In this document: positions 53,984 through 61,930 of the stretch, one piece after another | Layout of the letters: each line of letters starts with the position of its first letter | How positions within the stretch are numbered: position 1 is the first letter of the stretch | Assembly: GCA_965214915.1 (NCBI GenBank) | Contig: CBDCCP010000003.1 | Coordinates: 372,001 to 436,000, forward strand | DNA from: CATQHP01 sp965214915 | GTDB lineage: Bacteria > Acidobacteriota > Terriglobia > Bryobacterales > UBA6623 | Reading direction: 5' to 3' | DNA: 64,000 nucleotides | Program-made: the position numbers and the translations under genes | Notes under the pieces: model-generated | Database searches by the model: none | Told to the model about the DNA's origin: nothing | Seen by the model: only the letters and a program-made list of their open reading frames with translations

Positions 53984-54006
53984 CCGCAGTGTAGCAGCCG
54001 CCCGCG
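53984..54006 (+). repeat. right 23-bp direct repeat of the R-M island
   Basis: Identical to 50608-50630. From here the sequence continues without break into the normal upstream region of the VWA gene (CGCCTCCCCTGTTAGAATCG), as at 49730-49750. Confidence 0.85.
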
Positions 54007-54071
54007 CGCCTCCCCTGTTAGAATCGGCCTTGCGGAAACCCGCCTCGGAAACGGAGCGTCTTTCCAAATAG

Positions 54072-55049
54072 ATGAGCCGCCTGCTCAGATTGTTGCTTGC
54101 GGCCGCGGCGGCAGTTCCGCTCGTTGCTCAAGACCGCGCGGCGGGCGGCGAGTCTTTCGAAGGACCCACGTTTTCCCTCGACGTCAAAGTCGTCAACCTG
54201 CTGGCCACCGTCAGGGACGGCAAGGGGCGTCTCGTCAACAGCCTGACGAAAGACGACTTCATCCTCGAAGAAGACGGCGCGCGCCAGGATGTCGCTTATT
54301 TCGCGCGGCAAACCGACCTGCCCATCACGATCGGCCTGCTGGTCGACACCAGCGTCAGCCAGGAGCGCTTGATCGAAGACGAGCGGCATGCCTCGTACCG
54401 CTTCTTCGAAGCCGTCCTGCGCGAGAACGAAGACCTCGCTTTCCTGATGAGCTTCGACTCGAACGTCGAGTTGCTGCAAGACTACACCGATTCCCGCAAG
54501 CTGCTCGCGCGCGGACTCGAGGAGTTGCGCGTCGAAAGCTCGGTGCGCGGCCTGCATCCCGGCCCGAGCGGTTCGAGCGGAGGGGTCGGCACGGCCCTCT
54601 ACGACGCGATTTACCTTGCCTGCGATGAGATGTTCCGGGGACAGGTCGGCCGCAAGGCGCTGGTCATCGTCTCCGACGGCAACGATTCCGGCAGCAAAAT
54701 GAAGCTCAATCAGGCAGTCGAAGCCGCGCACCGCGCCGATGTCGTGATCTTCGCGATCCGCTACCTCGACCGCGGCTTCTACAGGCAATACGGCATGGGC
54801 TTCAGCGTATCCGGCGCCCTGCGCCGCATCTCGCGCGATACCGGCGGAAGCCTCTTCGAAGTCACCAGGCGCAACACGTTGAGCGCCATCTTCGACAAAA
54901 TCAACGAAGAGATGCGCAATCAGTACAGCATCGGCTACTCGCCCAAGCGCGACCTGTCCATCGCGGGATTTCGTAAAATCAAATTACGCACCCGGCAGAA
55001 GGGCCTCAAGGTCCAGGCGCGTGAAGGGTACTATCCAAACGCCATATAG
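54072..55049 (+). CDS. VWFA-related secreted protein, full copy
   Basis: A 325-residue protein with signal LLRLLLAAAAAVPLVAQ, a short beta domain (FSLDVKVVNLLATVRDGKGR, LTKDDFILEEDG) and a von Willebrand A domain with MIDAS Asp92-Thr-Ser-Val-Ser96 and DGNDSGSKMK. The end SIAGFRKIKLRTRQKGLKVQ then AREGYYP is typical of the acidobacterial VWFA-related family. It probably mediates metal-dependent adhesion or assembly outside the cytoplasm; the partner is unknown. Its first 800 bases nearly match 49796-50538. It stands 83 bases before the PpiC gene. Confidence 0.85.
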   Translation: MSRLLRLLLAAAAAVPLVAQDRAAGGESFEGPTFSLDVKVVNLLATVRDGKGRLVNSLTKDDFILEEDGARQDVAYFARQTDLPITIGLLVDTSVSQERLIEDERHASYRFFEAVLRENEDLAFLMSFDSNVELLQDYTDSRKLLARGLEELRVESSVRGLHPGPSGSSGGVGTALYDAIYLACDEMFRGQVGRKALVIVSDGNDSGSKMKLNQAVEAAHRADVVIFAIRYLDRGFYRQYGMGFSVSGALRRISRDTGGSLFEVTRRNTLSAIFDKINEEMRNQYSIGYSPKRDLSIAGFRKIKLRTRQKGLKVQAREGYYPNAI

Positions 55050-55132
55050 CCTCGAAACGCATTCAGCCGCTGCGCCGTCCGTCTTCGCTTGCCGGAGGCC
55101 GCCGAACGAACCTGATTCTGGAGATTCGATCC

Positions 55133-56020
55133 GTGAAATTTTTGATTTGCTCCTTTGCGCTGTGTTTGTCGCTTGCTCCGGCGTCCGTTGCCCTATTCGG
55201 CCAGGAGGCGGACGCCGAGATCGTCGTGAAGATCGGAGGCGAGAGCTATACCGCCGAGCAGCTCAGCCGGATTCGCGACACGTTGCCGCCGCAGTTTCGT
55301 CAGAACGTCGCGCACATGGGCAACAGGGCGTTCGTCGACACCTACGCGAATCTCCTGGCGCTTTCCAACGCATCCGAGCAATCCGGCTTGCTGGAGCAAG
55401 AGCCTTACAAATCGCAGTTCCAATTCCTTCGCCTCAACTTCCTTGCGCAGAGCTATCTGAGCCGGATCAACTCGACCCTGTCGATTACCAACGAAGAGAA
55501 GAAAAAATATTACGAGGAACACGCCGGGGATTACAGCGAGTCCAACGTATCGGCGATCCATATCGAGTACGATCCGCTGCCCGAGTTGGCCGAGCGCGCC
55601 GGTCGCGATCCGGTGAGCGAGCAGGACGCCCGGGCCAGAGCCGAAAAGCTGCTGGCGGAAATACATGCCGGCGCCGACTTCGCAGCCGTTGCCAGAGAGC
55701 ACTCCGACGACAAACTCTCCGCCGAGGAAGGCGGCGCGATCGGCTGGCTGAGCCGGGACAGTCAACTGCCGGCCGCACTGAAGGAAGCCGTCTTCGCGCT
55801 GCAGGAAGGCCAAGTTTCCCAAGCCGTCAAGGACGGCGGGAAATTCTATATCTTCAAGGTCAACGAAATCCGCGTGAAACCCTACGAGGAAGCGCTGTCC
55901 GACATTCTGCGCAAGCTGGAAGGCTCCAAGATACAAGCAAGGCTGGAAGAAATTCGAGCGACCATGCCGGTTGAATTCCTCGACGCCGATTACGCTGCGG
56001 CGACGCCGACCGGGAGATGA
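55133..56020 (+). CDS. periplasmic parvulin-type peptidyl-prolyl isomerase
   Basis: A 295-residue foldase. Signal FLICSFALCLSLAPASVAL; N-terminal helical chaperone part (LPPQFRQNVAHMGNRAFVDT, YKSQFQFLRLNFLAQSYLSR); PpiC domain about residues 140-245 with VSAIHIEYD, ADFAAVAREHSDDKLSAEEG, GAIGWLSRDSQLPAALKEAV, FALQEGQVSQAVKDGGKFYI. It resembles SurA/PrsA-type chaperones for exported proteins. GTG 55133 is the start. It is convergent with the deacetylase gene, 9 bases away. Confidence 0.85.
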   Translation: MKFLICSFALCLSLAPASVALFGQEADAEIVVKIGGESYTAEQLSRIRDTLPPQFRQNVAHMGNRAFVDTYANLLALSNASEQSGLLEQEPYKSQFQFLRLNFLAQSYLSRINSTLSITNEEKKKYYEEHAGDYSESNVSAIHIEYDPLPELAERAGRDPVSEQDARARAEKLLAEIHAGADFAAVAREHSDDKLSAEEGGAIGWLSRDSQLPAALKEAVFALQEGQVSQAVKDGGKFYIFKVNEIRVKPYEEALSDILRKLEGSKIQARLEEIRATMPVEFLDADYAAATPTGR

Positions 56021-56029
56021 GGCGCCGCC

Positions 56030-56749
56030 TCAAATGCTCTTGACATCCAGGCGCACGATGTCGTCCACGCGCATCGTTTCCTTGACGACGAAGGGCTCGC
56101 CGTAGCGCGCGTCGATCGCCATGCCGCAGGCGCGGGCCGCCGCGCGGATGCGCTCGGCGACTTCTTCCTCGCTCGGAAACAGGCCCGATCCGCCGGCCCG
56201 GTCGGCGTACTGCGAGCGGTAACAGAGCAGCGCCTGCAGCCGCCTCTCGAACTGCGCCGAGATGTCAACCACGAAGCTGGGCTTCACATCCGCGTAGAGC
56301 GAGGCGTAAAGTATCTTCCGCGGACGGTGCGGCTCGCCCTCGATAGCGAGCTTGCGCAGGCCCGCCAGAAAGCAAGCCTCGTAGCCCAACTCCGAGCAGC
56401 GGTAGTGGTCCGGGTGGCGGGCCTGCCAATAGGGAAGAATCACGACTTGCGGGCGCAGCGCCCGTATCTCGGCGGCGATCCTCAGCTTGGCTGCGAAAGT
56501 GTTTTCCAGGCGCGCGTCCGGCAGTCCGGCGTTGCGGCGCTCGGAGACCAGCATGATTTCGGCCGCCCGCGCGGCTTCCGCGGCGCGTTCTTCGGTGCTG
56601 CCGCGCGTGCCCGCCTCCCCGGCGGTCAGGTCGAGAATCGCCGTGCGGTAGCCCTTTTCGGCCATGTGGATCAGCGTTCCGCCGCAGGTCTGCTCGACAT
56701 CGTCGGGGTGCGCGGCGACCGCGAGAACGTGTACAGCCGGAGTATTCAA
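56030..56749 (-). CDS. PIG-L deacetylase, BshB1-like
   Basis: A 239-residue zinc-dependent deacetylase. The metal motif AHPDDVEQTCGGTL is near the start, with ILDLTAGEAGTRGSTEER, RRNAGLPDARLENTF, ILPYWQARHPDHYRCSELGY and a late CYRSQYADRAG. This order fits N-acetylglucosaminyl-malate deacetylase BshB1 of bacillithiol synthesis; other PIG-L substrates cannot be excluded. I chose TTG 56749, which overlaps the ABC ATPase stop (TTGA) and gives LNTPAVHVLAVAAHPDD; the longer frame reads back through that gene. Confidence 0.8.
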   Translation of the reverse strand: MNTPAVHVLAVAAHPDDVEQTCGGTLIHMAEKGYRTAILDLTAGEAGTRGSTEERAAEAARAAEIMLVSERRNAGLPDARLENTFAAKLRIAAEIRALRPQVVILPYWQARHPDHYRCSELGYEACFLAGLRKLAIEGEPHRPRKILYASLYADVKPSFVVDISAQFERRLQALLCYRSQYADRAGGSGLFPSEEEVAERIRAAARACGMAIDARYGEPFVVKETMRVDDIVRLDVKSI

Positions 56750-57684
56750 TCCGCTTGCTTCCCGTTGAATCCGCGCCCGGTCTTGCGCATGAACACATCC
56801 GCGAGGCTGGGCCGCGAGACGGTTGTCGACTCGATGCGCGAGCCGAATTCCTGCATGATGCGGGCGGCCCATTGCGACCCTTCGGCGCACTCGAACCGCA
56901 CCGCGCCGGCCGCCACGTACGCGTTAATCGAAAATTCGCTGCGCAACCGTTCCGCGAGACTGCGCGGCTCGGATGCGATGAGCGAGACGACCTCATCGCC
57001 GATCTCGTTCTTGAGCGCGGAGGGCGCGCCTTCGCCAATGAGTTTTCCGCGGTCGAGAATCGCCAGTCGATCGCAGTTATCGGCCTCTTCGAGCAAGTGC
57101 GTGGTCAAAAGCACGGTTACCCCTTCGAAGCTTCTGAGATCTTCGAGATGCTTCCAGAACTCGAGGCGCACACCCGGGTCGACCCCCGTGCTCGGCTCGT
57201 CGAGCAGCAGCAGGCGAGGGCGGTGCAGCAAGCTCTTGGCAAGCTCGACGCGTCGCCGCAGCCCGCCGGAAAGCGTTTCGATGCGCTCGCCGCGCCGTTC
57301 GCCGAGGCTTACCGTGTCCAGCACTTCGTCGATGCGCCGCGCCAAAGCCGCGCCGCGCAGTCCGTGCAGGCGGCCCTGATGCACGAGATTCTCCACGACG
57401 CTCAACCGTCTGTCGAGGCTCTGGTTTTGGAAAACGACGCCGATTCGAGCGCGTACCTTGAGGGCTTCTGTAGCGACGTCGCAACCGAAAATCCGAGCCG
57501 TGCCGCTGTCGGCGGCCAGCAGCGTCGAGAGAATGCGGAACAGCGTCGTCTTGCCGCCGCCGTTCGGCCCCAGCAGCCCGAAAATCTCCCCGGGATGGAC
57601 GGTAAAGCCCACGCCGTCGAGCGCAACGGCGTCGCCGTAGCGAAAGACGACGTTCGAGATTTCTACGGCGGGAACTCCAGGCAT
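56746..57684 (-). CDS. ABC transporter ATP-binding protein (DrrA-like)
   Basis: A 312-residue ATPase of an ABC-2 type exporter. Walker A LLGPNGGGKTTLFRIL, Q-loop VVFQNQSLDRRLSV, signature ETLSGGLRRRVELAKSL, Walker B LLLLDEPSTGVDP, switch LLTTHLLEEADNCDR, and a C-terminal accessory region of 90 residues. No permease gene is adjacent in the window, so the membrane partner must be elsewhere. ATG 57684 (MPGVPAVEIS) is preferred to 57711. It is coupled to the BshB1-like gene by overlap. Confidence 0.85.
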   Translation of the reverse strand: MPGVPAVEISNVVFRYGDAVALDGVGFTVHPGEIFGLLGPNGGGKTTLFRILSTLLAADSGTARIFGCDVATEALKVRARIGVVFQNQSLDRRLSVVENLVHQGRLHGLRGAALARRIDEVLDTVSLGERRGERIETLSGGLRRRVELAKSLLHRPRLLLLDEPSTGVDPGVRLEFWKHLEDLRSFEGVTVLLTTHLLEEADNCDRLAILDRGKLIGEGAPSALKNEIGDEVVSLIASEPRSLAERLRSEFSINAYVAAGAVRFECAEGSQWAARIMQEFGSRIESTTVSRPSLADVFMRKTGRGFNGKQAD

Positions 57685-57735
57685 CAGGCGGTCCGATTTC
57701 GACGGTAGCACACGCTCATGAAATGTCTTGCCGCG

Positions 57736-58707
57736 CTATCTTTCGATCGTTACCCGCGCCCGCAGGTTGGCCACCCCCGCGGTGTAGCGGTCGTCTTCCA
57801 CCGTGAAGAAAAGCGCTTCTTCCAGCCAATCGTGCGCTGTGCCGTCCGGCTCGTGCGAGGCGGCGGTCAGCGTGTATTCCCCCGGGCAGAGAGCGCAGTC
57901 GAAGGCGAAGCGGACAGCGGCGCGCTCGCCGGGCGCCAACGCGCCCAGCGCGGCGCCTTCCAACTCCGTGTTCGTGCCGTAAACGGTGACGCCTATGCGG
58001 CTGCGGATCATGATGCCGACGACGGTTTCGGCGGCCTCTTGCGCCGCTCGCAGGCTCACTTCGACTACCGCGCCCGCGCCGCTGCGGATGAAGGCCGCAT
58101 CGTTCCCGGCCGCGTCGGTCAGCCGCACGGACTCGACGCGGGTGCGGCCGTCGCCGCGGCGCTCTACCGGCCGCGGGCCGTCGCCGCGAACCGCTGCGGC
58201 CGCCCGCTGCAGCGCCTGCTCGCGGTAGCGTCCGAGAACACTGCGCGGGTCGCCGCGGTCGACGATCTTTCCGGCCTCGAACGCGGCAACCTCGTCGGCA
58301 TGCCTCTCCAGCAGATCGAGGTCGTGGGTAAAGTGTACGACGGTCGTTCCGGCGCGTTGCAGTCGGTGAAGCTCCGCGAGCAACTCGATGAGACCGGAGC
58401 GGTCGATCAATGCCGGCGAAGGCCCGATCAGCACGACCGCCGGGGCGTCCGCAACCGCCGCGGCGATCGAGCGGCGCACGGCTTGGGGGTCCGCCGAGTT
58501 CAGCGATGCCTCGGCGAGCCTCGCCCCGCGGCAGGCGATGCGCCCCGACTGCGGCCGGGCGAGTCCGCCGGCCAGCCGCAGAACATCTTCGGCGCCGCAG
58601 TCGTTGGGTCCGACCAGACCGACGAACGCGCCCGAAGGGATGTTCCAGGCAACCTCGAGATCTCCGCCGGGGCGCGCATAGCGGACATTCTCGAATACCA
58701 GTCCCAT
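57736..58707 (-). CDS. Wzt-like protein with degenerate ABC ATPase domain
   Basis: A 323-residue protein. The first 190 residues follow an ABC ATPase fold, but every nucleotide motif is damaged: Walker A reads LVGPNDCGAEDVLRL (no Lys-Thr/Ser), the signature region is SLNSADPQAVRRS, and Walker B is VVLIGPSPALIDR; the switch region TVVHFTHDLDLLERHADEV keeps a His. Residues 215-323 form a beta sandwich like the Wzt carbohydrate-binding domain (VVGIMIRSRIGVTVYGTNTE, FDCALCPGEYTLTAASHEPD). It may bind polysaccharide or regulate an exporter without hydrolysing ATP. Confidence 0.7.
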   Translation of the reverse strand: MGLVFENVRYARPGGDLEVAWNIPSGAFVGLVGPNDCGAEDVLRLAGGLARPQSGRIACRGARLAEASLNSADPQAVRRSIAAAVADAPAVVLIGPSPALIDRSGLIELLAELHRLQRAGTTVVHFTHDLDLLERHADEVAAFEAGKIVDRGDPRSVLGRYREQALQRAAAAVRGDGPRPVERRGDGRTRVESVRLTDAAGNDAAFIRSGAGAVVEVSLRAAQEAAETVVGIMIRSRIGVTVYGTNTELEGAALGALAPGERAAVRFAFDCALCPGEYTLTAASHEPDGTAHDWLEEALFFTVEDDRYTAGVANLRARVTIER

Positions 58708-58782
58708 TTCCGCAAGCAGCACAAAATTTTACCAGCAAAGGACAATCCGCCCTGCCTGGCCTAAAATCAATGGGGAACAGCA

Positions 58783-60216
58783 ATGACGCCGCAAACGTTT
58801 CGAGCGATCCAATCCCGCCGCCGCTTTCTGCAATCCACTGCCGGCGGCATCGGCATGGCCGCTTTGGCGGAATTGCTGTCCGCCGACGGCCTGACGGCCG
58901 CCGCGGACCCGCTCGCGCCCAAGGCGCCGCACTTTGCGCCGAAGGCCAAGAACATCGTTTTCATGTTCATGGAGGGCGGGCCGAGTCAATACGAGTTGTT
59001 CGACCCCAAACCCGAGCTTGAAAAGTGGGACGGCCGCTCGTTCCCCGCCTCGATCACCAAAGACCTGAAGCTGCCGTTCATCAAACCGACCGCCAAAGTG
59101 ATGGCCAACCGCTACGCTTTCAAGCCGCACGGCCGCTGCGGCATGGAGCTTTCGGAATTGGCGCCGCGCCTCGGATCGATCGCCGACGACATCTGCCTGA
59201 TCCGTTCGATGCATCAGGATTCTTTCAACCACCACCCCGGCCAGTTGATGCTGTTCACCGGCTCCCCCGTGCCCGGCCGGCCGACGCTGGGCTCCTGGCT
59301 GCTCTACGGCCTCGGCAGCGAATCGCAGAACCTGCCCGGCTTCGTCGTTCTTTCCTCCGGCAAGGGCACGTCCGGGGGCACGACGAATTTTTCTTCGGGC
59401 TTCCTGCCGTCGCACTACCAGGGCACGCTGTTCCGCAACCAGGGCGATCCGATCCTGTATCTGTCGAGCCCCGAGGGCATCGACCGCGGAACGCAGCGCG
59501 AAACCATCGATTTCGTGAACGACATGAACCGCGTGCATTACGGGCAAACCGGCGACGAAGAGATCGCCTCGCGCATCAACGCCTACGAGCTCGCCTTCCG
59601 CATGCAGATGGAAGCGCCGGAACTGATGGACTTCTCCGACGAACCAGCGGAGGTCATCGAGATGTACGGCATCGAAAGCGATAACGAGCACCGCCGGCAA
59701 TACGCCGTCAACTGCCTGCTCGCGCGCCGCCTGGTCGAGCGCGGCGTGCGCGCCGTGCTGATGATGGACGCTTCATGGGACGACCATACGTATCTCAACC
59801 GGAAGCTGCCCAAGCGCATGGAAGAGATCGACCGACCGACGGCGGCGCTCGTCGCCGACCTCAAGCGTCTCGGGCTGCTCGATGAAACGCTCGTCGTCTG
59901 GGGCGGCGAGTTCGGACGCACGCCGCTGGTCGAAATCCGCAAGCCCGAGGAGGCGGCCAACGCCGGCCGCGACCATCAACCCGGCGCCTATTCCATGTGG
60001 CTGGCCGGCGGCGGAGTGAAGGCTGGGTACGTCCACGGCGCGACCGACGAGTTTTGCCTGAACATCACCGAAGACCCGGTCCATGTCCACGATCTACAGG
60101 CGACGATTCTGCATCAGATGGGCTTCGACCACGAAAAATTCACCTACAAGTTCATGGGCCGGGACTTCCGGCTCACCGACATCCACGGCGTGGTCCAAAA
60201 GAAGCTGCTGGCGTAG
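58783..60216 (+). CDS. DUF1501 exported protein
   Basis: A 477-residue protein with a Tat-like leader (IQSRRRFLQSTAGGIGMAAL). Core motifs: FMFMEGGPSQYELFDPKPEL, LCLIRSMHQDS-like ICLIRSMHQDSFNHHPG, VVWGGEFGRTPLVEIRKPEE and DHQPGAYSMWLAGGGVKAGY. It is a paralogue of the gene at 34881, here without a PSD1 gene beside it in the window. The sulfatase downstream may be co-transcribed. Biochemical function is unknown. Confidence 0.87.
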   Translation: MTPQTFRAIQSRRRFLQSTAGGIGMAALAELLSADGLTAAADPLAPKAPHFAPKAKNIVFMFMEGGPSQYELFDPKPELEKWDGRSFPASITKDLKLPFIKPTAKVMANRYAFKPHGRCGMELSELAPRLGSIADDICLIRSMHQDSFNHHPGQLMLFTGSPVPGRPTLGSWLLYGLGSESQNLPGFVVLSSGKGTSGGTTNFSSGFLPSHYQGTLFRNQGDPILYLSSPEGIDRGTQRETIDFVNDMNRVHYGQTGDEEIASRINAYELAFRMQMEAPELMDFSDEPAEVIEMYGIESDNEHRRQYAVNCLLARRLVERGVRAVLMMDASWDDHTYLNRKLPKRMEEIDRPTAALVADLKRLGLLDETLVVWGGEFGRTPLVEIRKPEEAANAGRDHQPGAYSMWLAGGGVKAGYVHGATDEFCLNITEDPVHVHDLQATILHQMGFDHEKFTYKFMGRDFRLTDIHGVVQKKLLA

Positions 60217-60309
60217 GCGGCCCGCGCGGTTCCACCGCGCAAGCGGCGATCCGAACCCTTTGCGCCGCTTCACCGCGCAAGCGGACCGGCCCGCGCAAGC
60301 GGTGCGATA
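60217..60309 (+). repeat. intergenic short repeats CCGCGCAAGCGG
   Basis: Three copies of a CGCGCAAGCGG unit lie in 60235-60302. The last, 60287-60302, is the exact reverse complement of the 16-mers at 12752-12767 and 12823-12838. Confidence 0.6.
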
Positions 60310-61833
60310 ATGGCGTCCATGCGCAATCTACTGTCCACCCTGCTGCTGACCGCGTTGGCGGCCTTCGCCCAATCCGACCGCCCGAACATCCTGTTCGCCA
60401 TCTCCGACGACCAGTCGGCGATGCACGCCGGCGCATACGGCGACACCTCGAACCGAACGCCGGCATTCGACCGCATCGCCCGCGAGGGCGTGCTGTTCAA
60501 CTACGCCTACACAGCCGCCCCTTCCTGCGCGCCGTCGCGCAGCGCGATTCTGACCGGGCGAAACATCTGGGAGGTCGAGGAAGGCGGCATCCTGCTGGGC
60601 ATCCTGCGCGCCAAGTTCACGGTTTTCACGCTGTTGCTCGAAGACGCCGGTTACGAGCTCGGCGCCACCGGAAAGACTTGGGGCCCGGGCCTGCTCGAGG
60701 GCTGGAAGCGCGAAATTTTCGGCAAGAAAATCGACACGCACAAGCTGCCCGACGCGCAGCGCCGCCCGGGTCTCAACCCGACCGACTACGCCGCCAACTT
60801 CGACGAGTTCTTTGCGCAGCGCGACAAAAGCAAACCGTTTTTCTTCTGGCTGGGCACGAGCGAACCCCACCAACGCTACGATGTCGGCGCCTGGAAACGG
60901 GCCGGCAAGAAACTCGCGGACGCCCGCTTGCCCGCGTTCTTGCCCGACGCGCCCGAAGTGCGCGGCGAGATTCTCGACTACGGCCTGGAGATCGAACATT
61001 TCGACAACCACCTCGGCCGCGCGCTCAAGACGATCGAAGACGCCGGCGAGTTGGACAACACGCTGGTCATCGTCACCAGCGACCACGGCAACCCGCTGCC
61101 GCGCTCGAAGTGCAATCTCTACGATGGCGGCACGCGGGTTCCGCTGGCGGTTCGCCTGCCCGGAAAAATCCCCGGCGGCCGCAAGGTGGACGACTTCGTC
61201 AGTCTCGCCGACATCGCGCCGACCGTCCTGCAGGCGGCCGGTCTCGAAGCTCATCCCGAGATGTCGGGCCGCAGTTTCTGGCCGGCGCTGCGGTCGAGCC
61301 AGTCCGGCATCGTCGATGAGACCCGCGATTTCGTCGTGACCGCGTTCGAGCGCCACACCGTCGCCCGCCGCGGCGGCGTAGGCTACCCCATGCGGGCCAT
61401 CCGCACCCACAAGTACGCCTACATCCGCAACTACGAGCCTGACCGCTGGCCGGCCGGCGACCCGGACTTCAATGCGCCCCCGCAAGGCTTCTTCGGCGAC
61501 GTCGACCGCGGCGCCGCCAAGACGTATCTCATGGCGCACGCGCTCGATCCTGAAATTCGGCGCTACTACCTGATGGCCTACGGCCGCCGTCCGGGGGAAG
61601 AGCTTTACGACATGGAGAATGATCCCGACCAACTGCACAACATCGCCGCCGACCCAGCGATGAGCGAGATCAAGCAGCATCTGATCTGGAAGCTCAACGC
61701 CTACCTGCAGCAAACCGGCGACCCGCGCCAACGCGGCGTAACGGTCTGGGACAGCTATCCGTTCACAACCCAACAGGTGCTCAAGAACCCCAACTGGAAG
61801 ATCGAGGGGATGCCCGCCGAGTTGCCGGACTGA
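60310..61833 (+). CDS. secreted sulfatase (CAPSR)
   Basis: A 507-residue sulfatase: signal RNLLSTLLLTALAAFAQ, metal site NILFAISDDQSAMHAGAYG, formylglycine site Cys73 in PSCAPSRSAILTGRN, and ATGKTWGPGLLEGWK and VIVTSDHGNPLPRSKCNLYD. The C-terminal subdomain (LYDMENDPDQLHNIAAD) is typical of heparan N-sulfatase-like enzymes; the substrate is not certain. ATG 60310 or 60319 (MRNLLS) could be the start. Confidence 0.87.
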   Translation: MASMRNLLSTLLLTALAAFAQSDRPNILFAISDDQSAMHAGAYGDTSNRTPAFDRIAREGVLFNYAYTAAPSCAPSRSAILTGRNIWEVEEGGILLGILRAKFTVFTLLLEDAGYELGATGKTWGPGLLEGWKREIFGKKIDTHKLPDAQRRPGLNPTDYAANFDEFFAQRDKSKPFFFWLGTSEPHQRYDVGAWKRAGKKLADARLPAFLPDAPEVRGEILDYGLEIEHFDNHLGRALKTIEDAGELDNTLVIVTSDHGNPLPRSKCNLYDGGTRVPLAVRLPGKIPGGRKVDDFVSLADIAPTVLQAAGLEAHPEMSGRSFWPALRSSQSGIVDETRDFVVTAFERHTVARRGGVGYPMRAIRTHKYAYIRNYEPDRWPAGDPDFNAPPQGFFGDVDRGAAKTYLMAHALDPEIRRYYLMAYGRRPGEELYDMENDPDQLHNIAADPAMSEIKQHLIWKLNAYLQQTGDPRQRGVTVWDSYPFTTQQVLKNPNWKIEGMPAELPD

Positions 61834-61930
61834 CGCGGGGCGGCGTTTCCGTCATGATTCGGCTTCCGTTTGCGTGATTGCCCGGTCGTACCGCATCGGG
61901 AGCTTGGAAGCAGACGCGCGGCGCCGAGTC

